A DNA stretch of 64,000 nt, from the NCBI RefSeq assembly GCF_014287635.1, contig NZ_JACOPH010000001.1:248001-312000 (forward strand), written 5' to 3'. A program made the translations under genes and the position numbers. This DNA is from Roseburia zhanii (lineage in GTDB: Bacteria > Bacillota > Clostridia > Lachnospirales > Lachnospiraceae). Shown in pieces: positions 20,001 to 26,967 of this stretch (its first letter is position 1; each line of letters begins with the position of its first letter). The notes beneath the pieces are model-generated. The model did not search any database. It saw only the letters and a program-made list of their open reading frames with translations, and was not told where the DNA came from.

Positions 20001-20096
20001 GGCGGAGATGACAGCTGGGGAGCACCGGTACATCCGGAGTATCATATTGATGCAGACAGAAGATTAGAATTTACATTTACATTTAAAGGTATTTAG
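17034..20096 (+). CDS. lacZ: Beta-galactosidase, glycoside hydrolase family 2
   Basis: 1020 residues, almost the length of the E. coli enzyme, with the GH2 order: sugar-binding jelly roll, Ig-like domains, TIM barrel (HRHEFS-type region at VNRHEFSS) and a C-terminal beta-sandwich. The acid/base Glu is in WSCGNESYGG (about residue 455) and the nucleophile in CCEYSHAMGN (about residue 522). There is no signal peptide, so it hydrolyses imported beta-galactosides in the cytosol. It is the last gene of the AraC-binding protein-permease locus and is closed by a strong terminator. Confidence 0.94.
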   Translation: MAQFDYSKVKDPTFFKENVLAAHSSHIAYGNKGELFDGKSSLRASLDGIWKFSYAVNYASSVKGFEKAEYDCTSWNDIRVPAHIQMEGYDSPQYSNTQYPWDGREDVEPGEIPERFNPVASYVKYFEIPERMKGKEIRIAFAGVESGMALWLNGSYVGYSEDSFTPSDFNLTPYIKDGENKLAVQVFKWTSSSWCEDQDFFRFSGIYRSVYLYAVPVVHVEDIRIKTLFDGEDFSRSALEITTKVSGSGKVRFTLKDGQESIFTKQVDAEKEIRFTEVVEKPRLWSAEEPNLYQLEIEATDASGEVVEYMEQAVGFRKFEMKDNRMLLNGKRIVFKGVNRHEFSSVSGRHVTYEELEKDIITMKQNNINAIRTCHYPDDVDIYDLCDRYGLYMIAECNMESHGTWDAYLRGIKDMSYVVPDDKPDWEAMMLDRINSCYQRDKNHAAIVLWSCGNESYGGQTIYKMSELFRQLDDTRLVHYEGVFHDRRYNDTSDMESRMYPKVYEIEEYLNTPGAKPFICCEYSHAMGNSCGAIHKYTDLADKENSGYQGGFIWDYIDQSIYKKDRYGKWFLAYGGDFGDRPTDYNFSGNGIAYGGERNASPKMQEVKFVYQNLAVTVNEKNFEVWNKNLFVNADTFDCMAYLQRDGVVIAKQVLAVSVEPDSKKTYPIPFEIPEYEGEYAVTISFMLKEDKPWAKAGHEVAFGQAVVKKVVKPIKYMAKEKPYTLIRGVYNTCVRGAEFEVLFSSLNGGLVSYRYAGKELIEEIPKPNFWRAPVDNDYGNDMPQHYAQWKIASMYLTHKGAGIRREGVECPQYENPTVREEKDYAVITYTYKMPTIPATECQVEYRVYGDGRIKTTLSYDPVKELKDMPEFGMIFKFNADYDNVEWYGNGPEETYEDRKEGAKLGIYKNHVMDNMAGYLVPQECGNKTDVRYGKITDRKGRGILFTGDSMSFSALPYTPHEIENAKHAYELPEVHYTVVRVSKQQMGIGGDDSWGAPVHPEYHIDADRRLEFTFTFKGI

Positions 20097-20129
20097 AACA
20101 TTATAATGGAACGATGGTAATACAAGAAT

Positions 20130-20186
20130 ATGCCGGAACATTTGGATTTTACGATTTTTTCGTATTTCCAAAGTCCGGCATTTTTT
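20130..20186 (+). terminator. Terminator of the lacZ operon
   Basis: ATGCCGGA and TTTGGA pair with TCCAAA and TCCGGCAT, followed by TTTTTT. Confidence 0.85.
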
Positions 20187-20238
20187 ATGGTATAGGGCTC
20201 ATTTATTGGAAATTTTTAATTGACAGGGTTTACTTAAC

Positions 20239-22314
20239 TTACTGCTCAGTCATCTTTGCTTCCGTATTCTCTGCATTCGGATCATGATAGGTATATTCCG
20301 GTGTGCTGCGGAAAACAGTATTACTAGAACCCATCTGGCTGACAACCACCGTATCCTGATCAGAAAGGGCATCAGCCTTGATACGAAGTCTCGAACTGCT
20401 GATAAATGCAGATGGTACTTTTTCGCCATTGATGTAAACACGGCTCCAGCGGGTGAAGTTCTTACCGCCAACGATCAGATAGCCTTCATTTGCAGAAGGG
20501 AAGATATTGGCAATTGCAGTATCTTCGACACCCATGACAAGATCAGAAGCCGGGTAAGCATCCTCTCCATTATAAGCATAACGATCACCATATAGGAGAT
20601 CATACTGCAGATTATTCAGTCCATCTAAGTAGTTTTCACTTCCGGTTGTTCCCTGATCTAAAGCATTCTGCTCATAAGTAAAGATCGTTCCCTCATGGAT
20701 ATTCAGATCGTTTGTTGTTTTAGCAAGTAATTCATAAGCACAAAGATCAGCGTCCTTTTTAGCTAAACCAAAGTTGTTCCAAGTAGCATATTTTGTTTTG
20801 AAAATACTTTCAGAAGCCATATTGCTTTCTTCTAAGTTTAAGCTTGGCAGATGGTCGCCAAAGAATACAACGATCGTATTTTCATCTCTTTTTTCTAATT
20901 CTGTAGTCAGGTTCTTAATAAATTTATCTACTTCATGGATCATATTCGTGTAATATTCCCACTGGTAATTGGCTTCTTCTGTTGGAGCACCGCTCACACG
21001 GATTTCCGGATTGTCTAATATTTTTTCTGTCGGGTAATCGCCATGTCCCTGTACTGTGATCGTATAAACAAGATCAGACTGGTTTTCGGTGGAATCAAGC
21101 GCCTTCATGGTTTCGTTGATCAGGATATTATCTGTAGGCCATGAACCAAGCGGTGTGTATTCCTGGATGTTCATCATTTCTTTACTGGTAAATGAATCAA
21201 ATCCCATCATGGAAAATGCATTTGCACGGCTGTAGAAATTACCACCGTTATTATGTACGACATGTGTACCGTAACCAATCCTAGAAAGGTCAGAAGCAAT
21301 GCTTTCACAGTCTGTCTGTTTTAAGATTGTCTTATAAGGATATTCACCGGTTCCGAAATACTGCATACTCATACCGGTCAATACTTCAAATTCTGTATTT
21401 GCAGTTCCGGCACCAACAACCGGTACAGTAAGATAACCGGTGCTGTAATTTTGGGTCAGTTCACGGAAGTTCGGGATCGGATCTTCGGAGAAGTTTAAAT
21501 AATCAACTTCTGTCGGATCAATAAAGGATTCTAATAATACAACAATGATGTTCGGATCATCGGCATTTTGTGTTGCGGTCTGTTTGGATTTTTTTTGGGC
21601 TGTTTCTATAGTTTCCCGGGAATAATCTTTTGGTTTGCTCATACCTCTGTCAACGACACTGGTAGAAAATCCATAGACAAAACCGTAATTTTCATATCCC
21701 TGTGCAATATTTGCAAAGTAAGATGCAATGATATTGGAATTCTGGGCAGCCTGTGTTGTGACCGGCAGCATCAGAAAACATGCAGCTACCATGACCGGTG
21801 TTAAAAATTTCCTGCGTTCACCCTGAAATTTTGGTCCTTTTATAAATAAGAAGATACAGAATGCAAGAAAAGCAGCTACGACAAAGACAACAAGCGTGGC
21901 TTCACCTGCAGAAAAGTAATTGGTATTCTGCATCGACAAAAGGTCAGATAAACATTTTAAGTCTGTATAGCCAAATGGTGTGACGCGGTTAGATAAAATG
22001 CAGCCGTTGACTGTTCCAAGGAACAGCCACAGTCCACTGATAAAAATACGCAGGCACATTCTGCGGCGGAACAGATATACGATCGCAAGGGATGCAAATA
22101 TAATAAAGGAATTATATGCAAATGCCCAGGTATGTTTATCAACAAACGTCAGTGCCTTGACTGCGGAATGTCTTGAGATTGTTTCGATTGTAAAGCACAA
22201 TGCCATCGAGAGTACTGCATGAATCAAAAGAGAATAGCGGTTAAACATGTCGATCATGCGTTTCTTTTTGTCCGGAGTCATATGCGGCACCGGGATTTTA
22301 TCGGTTAATTTCAT
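20239..22314 (-). CDS. LTA-synthase-like membrane sulfatase with C-terminal IPT/TIG-like domain
   Basis: 691 residues. Five membrane helices occupy ~30-215 and an extracellular alkaline-phosphatase/sulfatase-fold domain covers ~245-560. The catalytic Thr lies in GAGTANTEFEVLTG, and VVLLESFIDPTE, VHNNGGNFY and FFGDHLPSL supply metal-site residues. This matches the LtaS family, which transfers glycerol phosphate or phosphoethanolamine groups onto envelope polymers. Unusually, ~75 extra residues follow (YLIVGGKNFTRWSRVYINGE) that look like an IPT/TIG Ig fold, perhaps for substrate or wall binding. A TCCTCC site (GGAGGA on the minus strand) precedes the start. The polymer made is not certain. Confidence 0.82.
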   Translation of the reverse strand: MKLTDKIPVPHMTPDKKKRMIDMFNRYSLLIHAVLSMALCFTIETISRHSAVKALTFVDKHTWAFAYNSFIIFASLAIVYLFRRRMCLRIFISGLWLFLGTVNGCILSNRVTPFGYTDLKCLSDLLSMQNTNYFSAGEATLVVFVVAAFLAFCIFLFIKGPKFQGERRKFLTPVMVAACFLMLPVTTQAAQNSNIIASYFANIAQGYENYGFVYGFSTSVVDRGMSKPKDYSRETIETAQKKSKQTATQNADDPNIIVVLLESFIDPTEVDYLNFSEDPIPNFRELTQNYSTGYLTVPVVGAGTANTEFEVLTGMSMQYFGTGEYPYKTILKQTDCESIASDLSRIGYGTHVVHNNGGNFYSRANAFSMMGFDSFTSKEMMNIQEYTPLGSWPTDNILINETMKALDSTENQSDLVYTITVQGHGDYPTEKILDNPEIRVSGAPTEEANYQWEYYTNMIHEVDKFIKNLTTELEKRDENTIVVFFGDHLPSLNLEESNMASESIFKTKYATWNNFGLAKKDADLCAYELLAKTTNDLNIHEGTIFTYEQNALDQGTTGSENYLDGLNNLQYDLLYGDRYAYNGEDAYPASDLVMGVEDTAIANIFPSANEGYLIVGGKNFTRWSRVYINGEKVPSAFISSSRLRIKADALSDQDTVVVSQMGSSNTVFRSTPEYTYHDPNAENTEAKMTEQ

Positions 22315-22617
22315 CGTGATTCCTCCTGATTTTATATACTATATTAAGAATACCAGAGTGCATCTGGCAGTTTTATACGTTCACGTACTCAAGAATATAA
22401 CTTATAATGTAAAAAATCAATGTAAAACTTTTATAAAAATTTCTTTAGAATTTTACAAAAAACACTCAATATGAATAAAGTGTGAACGTATTGTGACGTA
22501 ACGGAACAAAAAACGTAGGAAAGTTCTGTAAAAAGTGGATTTTGGCACTTCGGAAATAAGACATAAGATAAAGAGATTAAGAATTTCTTAAGATGTTTTA
22601 GTAAATGTAAAAAGTGG

Positions 22618-22646
22618 TTGACAAGAAGAACTGTGTGTATTATTGT
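22618..22646 (+). promoter_or_regulatory. Promoter of the MacAB-type operon
   Basis: TTGACA, a 17-bp spacer, then TATTGT. It lies in the ~375-bp AT-rich gap between the divergent sulfatase and ATPase genes. The rest of that gap shows no gene, only AT-rich sequence. Confidence 0.6.
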
Positions 22647-22691
22647 ATTATCTATGTAATACACTAATGCATGAGAGGGAAGGGAAAACGA

Positions 22692-23456
22692 GTGGATACA
22701 TTGATAGAAGTAAAGAATCTGATGAAGATTTACAATCCCGGAGAAAATGAAGTGCGTGCATTAAATGATGTGTCACTTCAGATCAAAAAGGGAGAATTTG
22801 TTGCGATCATCGGGCAATCCGGTTCAGGAAAATCTACCTTTATGAATATGTTAGGCTGTTTGGACGTTCCGACGTCCGGCAGTTATTTCCTAAATGGAAA
22901 AGATGTTGCAGGTCTTTCCGATGATGAACTTTCGGATATCCGCAATCAGGAGATCGGCTTTATCTTTCAGGGATTTAATCTGATCCCGAATCTGACAGCA
23001 CTTGAAAACGTGGAACTGCCACTGATCTACCGGAATGTTCCGGCAGCAAAGCGGCATGAACTATCCGTAGCTTCATTAAAAAAAGTCGGCTTAGAGCACC
23101 GTATGGATCATAAGCCATCGGAAATGTCTGGTGGACAGCAGCAGAGGGTAGCGATCGCACGGGCGTTAGCAGCAGCACCGCCGGTGATCTTAGCAGACGA
23201 ACCGACCGGTAATCTTGATTCTGCGTCCAGCAAAGAGATCATGCAGATCTTAAGAGAACTGTATGAAGAAGGCAGAACCGTCATATTGATCACACATGAT
23301 AATAAGATCGCAGCCAGTGCAAAGCGCGTGATCCGTATCATGGATGGTAAGATCGTATCTGATACCAGCTATGAAGAAGAATGGCAGCATAAAAATATTA
23401 ACGAAATAGCAGAAGAAATCGAAGAAGAAGGAGAGAAGGAGTTAGAAAATGTTTAA
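22692..23456 (+). CDS. ABC transporter ATP-binding protein, MacB/LolD type
   Basis: 254 residues from GTG 22692. The GAGAGGGAAGGG site lies 5-16 bp upstream, while the in-frame ATG 22671 has none. Walker A is GQSGSGKST, the signature EMSGGQQQR, Walker [13 protein letters not shown] and the H-loop LITHD. This type powers FtsX-fold permeases rather than channel-type exporters. The 3' end overlaps the adaptor gene start by 8 bp, and the permease follows, giving a three-gene efflux or mechanotransmission unit (ATPase, adaptor, permease). The substrate is unknown; antimicrobial peptides are a usual guess for this class. Confidence 0.92.
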   Translation: MDTLIEVKNLMKIYNPGENEVRALNDVSLQIKKGEFVAIIGQSGSGKSTFMNMLGCLDVPTSGSYFLNGKDVAGLSDDELSDIRNQEIGFIFQGFNLIPNLTALENVELPLIYRNVPAAKRHELSVASLKKVGLEHRMDHKPSEMSGGQQQRVAIARALAAAPPVILADEPTGNLDSASSKEIMQILRELYEEGRTVILITHDNKIAASAKRVIRIMDGKIVSDTSYEEEWQHKNINEIAEEIEEEGEKELENV

Positions 23457-25071
23457 GGAAAAAGAAAAGACAACAGAAATTACGATCAATAAACCAAAGA
23501 AAAAGATCAAAAAGTGGAAGATCGTTGTATTAGTCATCGTGTTACTCATTGTTGTACGCACGGTCGTTGGCATAGTTTTCGGAAGTGGAAAAGATATGCT
23601 GCCGGCAGTCGATACAGCAGAAGCCGTCAAAGGCGAGATCACTTCCACTTTAGATACCAGCGGTACGATCGCAAGCGAAGTGACAAAAGTATATGCATCA
23701 CCAGTCAATGCACAGGTTTTAGATGTTCCGGCAGAAGCAGGCGGGAAAGTACAAAAGGGAGAATATTTACTGACTTATGATACGACTTCCTTGCAGAAAA
23801 GTTATGATATTGCAGAATTACAGGCAAAAGCAGAAAATGCAACGTCAAACGATTCCTTAGAAAAGAGTAAGGAAAGCGCAGCAGATATGGCATCGAGTGC
23901 AAGTGATATCGCAAGTTTACAGGGACAGATCGATGCATTGAATGCAGAGATCAACAGCCTGCAGTCACAGGCTACCAATAATGAATTAGCAAGTAATGAC
24001 AATGCGGCGGTCAATGAGAAGATCACAAAGCTTCAGACAGAATTAGAAGGGATCAAAGCACAGATTGCAAGTTTAGAAGCAAAGAAGGAGAAAGAAGAAC
24101 TTTCCGATAAAGAAGAAAAAAATTTAAAAGCATTAAATAAAGAACAGAAAGAAAAAGAAAAAGAGATCAAGAAACAGCAGAAATCCTTAAACGATACGAA
24201 GAGCATTGCAAACAGCCAGACAACGATACAGGCACAGCTTACACAGAAGAACAGCCAGCTTGCAGATCTGCAGAGTAAATTAGCAGAAGCCCAGTCGAAA
24301 AATACAGCAGCAGAAGCAGGAGTATTATCCGATGCAGCAAAGGCAAATATCGATTATACAAAACAGGCAGGCAAACTGACACTTGAGCAGACTGCAGACA
24401 GCCTCTCCAAAGCAAAAGCAGGAATTGTCGCAGATTTTGACGGGATTGTCACACAGGTAGATATCTCTGCAGGTTCTATGGCAGCAGAAGGATCACCGCT
24501 TCTTACTTTAGCAAGTGCAAATGATCTGTGTGTAGAGATTCCGGTATCAAAATATAACCTTGCAAATATTGAGATCGGGCAGAAGGCAACTGTCACATTT
24601 CAGGATAAAGATTATACCGGAGAGGTAAATTACATCAGCAAAGTTGCACAGAAGGCAGAATCCGGTGCGGCATTAGTTACCGTAAAAGTACATATCGATA
24701 CACCGGATGATAATCTGGTATTAGGTTTAGATGCAAAAGTAAAGATCGATCTTGGAAGTGTGGAAAATGTTATCAAAGTACCGGTATCAGCAGTCAATTC
24801 CGATACCTCAGGAGATTTTGTCTATGTTGTAGAGGATAATATCGTCGTAAGAAAAGCGGTCACTACAGGTATGGCATCGAAAGAAGAAATGGAGATTAAA
24901 TCCGGACTTTCCGAAGGAGAAAAAGTCATTACGACGATCGATGCAACAATCATAGAGGGAATGCAGGTAACAGAAAGTACAGAACAGGATACAGAAACTT
25001 CAGCGGCAGGAACAACTGCAGATTCCACGGAAGAAGCGATCACAAATACAACCACAGAAGTTGCAGAATAG
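23449..25071 (+). CDS. Periplasmic-adaptor-like protein (MacA/HlyD family)
   Basis: 540 residues. A membrane helix at ~25-46 is followed by a biotinyl-lipoyl half, a long coiled coil (~115-300, with a heavily charged KEKEKEIKKQQK stretch), the second lipoyl half (~300-330), beta-barrel domains (AGSMAAEGSPLLTLA, then LGLDAKVKIDLGSV) and an acidic Thr-rich tail. In a Gram-positive cell there is no TolC, so it probably guides substrate or gates the permease at the outer face. It is coupled to the upstream ATPase by an 8-bp overlap and to the permease by a 9-bp gap. Confidence 0.88.
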   Translation: MFKEKEKTTEITINKPKKKIKKWKIVVLVIVLLIVVRTVVGIVFGSGKDMLPAVDTAEAVKGEITSTLDTSGTIASEVTKVYASPVNAQVLDVPAEAGGKVQKGEYLLTYDTTSLQKSYDIAELQAKAENATSNDSLEKSKESAADMASSASDIASLQGQIDALNAEINSLQSQATNNELASNDNAAVNEKITKLQTELEGIKAQIASLEAKKEKEELSDKEEKNLKALNKEQKEKEKEIKKQQKSLNDTKSIANSQTTIQAQLTQKNSQLADLQSKLAEAQSKNTAAEAGVLSDAAKANIDYTKQAGKLTLEQTADSLSKAKAGIVADFDGIVTQVDISAGSMAAEGSPLLTLASANDLCVEIPVSKYNLANIEIGQKATVTFQDKDYTGEVNYISKVAQKAESGAALVTVKVHIDTPDDNLVLGLDAKVKIDLGSVENVIKVPVSAVNSDTSGDFVYVVEDNIVVRKAVTTGMASKEEMEIKSGLSEGEKVITTIDATIIEGMQVTESTEQDTETSAAGTTADSTEEAITNTTTEVAE

Positions 25072-25080
25072 GAGGCAGTT

Positions 25081-26313
25081 ATGTCACAGTTGTATGAATA
25101 TCTGAAAATGGCTGTTTCTAATATCAAGGCAAATAAAGTCCGTTCATTTTTAACAATGCTCGGAATCATCATCGGTATTTCTTCTGTCATCCTGATCGTG
25201 TCGTTAGGAAATGGTGCAAAAAATGTCATTACAGGAGAAATGTCAGGAATCGCATCCGGACAGATCGCACTTTATACTTATGATAGTACGGGTTCTTACT
25301 ATATTACAAATGATGATATCGAAGCGATCCAAAACGAGATCAGCGGGATCAAAGCAGTCAATGTATATAGTGGATGTGAAGGGACAACTACTACAAAAAA
25401 AGGTGAATTTAAAGTAGAAGGAAGCGGTCAGATGGCATCCTATCCTTACTTTTCCACAGCTACGATCTTTAAAGGAAGATGCTTTAATGAAAATGAATAC
25501 CTTGCAGGACAGCCGGTCTGCGTGATCGGGGAAGAAGATGCACTCCGTCTGTTCGGTTCTTCCGATGTTGTGGGCATGAATTTAGATGTTACCTGCTGGG
25601 GAACAGAAGTAGCATTTACGATCATCGGAGTAGAAAAAGCAGAAGAAAGTTCCTTTTTAAGTTTTACTTATGATAATTCACCGGTAAATATTTATTTCCC
25701 ATTGACAGTACTGTCAACGATCTATGGTATGGAAATGGATGATTATTATCAGATCTATCTGTTAGCAGAGGATGATGCCGATACAACCGCCATTACCACA
25801 CAGGTCGTAAATCTCTTAGAACGCAGACATCAGTGTTATGGGGAAGACATTTACCAGTATGAGAGTTTTAATGACTATATGAGTATTGTAAATACGGTCA
25901 TCAATGCAGTAACGATGCTGATCTCACTTGTGGCAGCAATCTCACTTGTGGTAGGAGGTATCGGTGTTATGAATATCATGTTAGTGTCCGTTACAGAACG
26001 TACAAGAGAGATCGGGATCCGAAAAGCATTAGGAGCAAAGACACGTTCCATTATGCTCCAGTTTTTATCTGAATCGGCGATCATCACGATGATCGGTGGT
26101 CTGTTAGGAATCATCACAGGAATTGCGGAGGCATATTTAGTAGCGAAGATCATAGCGCTTGTGAATCCGCAGCTTTCCTTTACGCCTTCGGTAAGTATTA
26201 TTACCGTATTGATCACCACATTATTTTCGTCCACGATCGGTCTGTTTTTTGGGATCTATCCGGCAAAAAAAGCAGCAAAATTAAGTCCAATCGAAGCGTT
26301 GAGAAGAAATTAG
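25081..26313 (+). CDS. MacB-like ABC permease (FtsX fold)
   Basis: 410 residues. An N-terminal helix (FLTMLGIIIGISSVILIVSLG) is followed by a large extracellular domain (~45-275) and three C-terminal helices with the hallmark GVMNIMLVSVTERTREIGIRKALGA. This is the membrane half of the macrolide/peptide-type transporter encoded with the two genes before it. The stop codon TAG uses the first base of the 27-bp repeat element inserted at 26313. Before insertion the stop would have been TAA in the same place, so the protein is unchanged. Confidence 0.92.
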   Translation: MSQLYEYLKMAVSNIKANKVRSFLTMLGIIIGISSVILIVSLGNGAKNVITGEMSGIASGQIALYTYDSTGSYYITNDDIEAIQNEISGIKAVNVYSGCEGTTTTKKGEFKVEGSGQMASYPYFSTATIFKGRCFNENEYLAGQPVCVIGEEDALRLFGSSDVVGMNLDVTCWGTEVAFTIIGVEKAEESSFLSFTYDNSPVNIYFPLTVLSTIYGMEMDDYYQIYLLAEDDADTTAITTQVVNLLERRHQCYGEDIYQYESFNDYMSIVNTVINAVTMLISLVAAISLVVGGIGVMNIMLVSVTERTREIGIRKALGAKTRSIMLQFLSESAIITMIGGLLGIITGIAEAYLVAKIIALVNPQLSFTPSVSIITVLITTLFSSTIGLFFGIYPAKKAAKLSPIEALRRN

Positions 26314-26339
26314 TTACTGGTCACGGAGTGAACAGTAAC
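26313..26339. mobile_element. 27-bp MITE-like palindromic insertion with 8-bp target duplication AGAAATTA
   Basis: A near-perfect palindrome begins GTTACTGGTCAC and ends GTGAACAGTAAC. The 8 bp before it (26305-26312) and after it (26340-26347) are both AGAAATTA. It equals the right-hand 27 bp of the larger element at 52543-52675 apart from one base. It is the smallest member of the family. Confidence 0.75.
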
Positions 26340-26377
26340 AGAAATTAAACGGAAGGAGAACTTTTTTTATCTTAACA

Positions 26378-26406
26378 TTGTGTTTCTGATAACCCTACGT
26401 TATAAT
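26378..26406 (+). promoter_or_regulatory. Promoter for the small Arg-rich protein gene
   Basis: TTGTGT, a 17-bp spacer, then TATAAT. It lies 38 bp downstream of the 27-bp inserted repeat, so the following genes are probably transcribed separately from the efflux operon. Confidence 0.6.
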
Positions 26407-26471
26407 GTTACAGTAACGGAAACAGAAGGTAAGGCATATAGTATATAGATATTTTAAACGGAGCTGTAGTT

Positions 26472-26891
26472 GTGGATCAATTCAGAGAACCCTATTTGCA
26501 AATGCCTAATGACTATACCGGTAAAATGCCTTTTTATCTGACTTATCCCATGCCAAATGTATATCAGACAGAAAAAGAATACGAGCGGGATATGGAACGG
26601 ATGAAAGAGTTATATCCAAGACGTATGAAAGAACTGCTTGCATATGTTGAGGAAGAATGTGACAAAATGGAATACGAAGGAAGCATGATGTATGACGAAT
26701 ATCCGGATCGTGTGCTGTTATATAAAGTATCAGCAGATATCTACGATAAAGCTGTCCCCCTAGAGCAGACCGAACATCGCAGGGGAAGAAGGAGAGATCG
26801 TGATCTTATGGATGTGATACAGGTGCTTTTGTTCGATGAGATGCATAGAAGGAGAGGCAGACGCAGACGCTGCTGCCAAAGATGGTGGTAA
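26472..26891 (+). CDS. Hypothetical protein with Arg-rich C-terminus
   Basis: 139 residues from GTG 26472, with GGAG 10 bp upstream. I do not recognise the family. The N-terminus is Pro/Tyr/Met-rich (EPYLQMPNDYTGKMPFYLTYP), the middle is an acidic helical stretch (ERDMERMKELYPRRMKELL), and the C-terminus carries clusters HRRGRRRDRD and HRRRGRRRRCCQRWW. The composition recalls small spore- or nucleic-acid-associated proteins, but nothing proves it. It is 76 bp upstream of the large anchored protein gene and probably in one transcript with it. Confidence 0.6.
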   Translation: MDQFREPYLQMPNDYTGKMPFYLTYPMPNVYQTEKEYERDMERMKELYPRRMKELLAYVEEECDKMEYEGSMMYDEYPDRVLLYKVSADIYDKAVPLEQTEHRRGRRRDRDLMDVIQVLLFDEMHRRRGRRRRCCQRWW

Positions 26892-26895
26892 AAAA

Positions 26896-26931
26896 ATGCC
26901 ATGGTTTTAGCCTTGTCTAAAACCATGGCAT
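26896..26931. other. Perfect 15-bp hairpin between two co-oriented genes
   Basis: ATGCCATGGTTTTAG (26896-26910) is the exact reverse complement of 26917-26931, with a 6-base loop. The run of six A residues is on the left and no T run follows on the right, so as an intrinsic terminator it would work only for the minus strand. Both flanking genes are on the plus strand. Confidence 0.6.
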
Positions 26932-26967
26932 AACGTGGATAAGAGGACGAAAGGTGGAATTTGTGCC

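Noticed and set aside
26407..26417. GTTACAGTAAC as another member of the inserted repeat family
   Set aside because: It is only an 11-bp palindrome overlapping the promoter's downstream side, and the flanking 8 bp are not duplicated.
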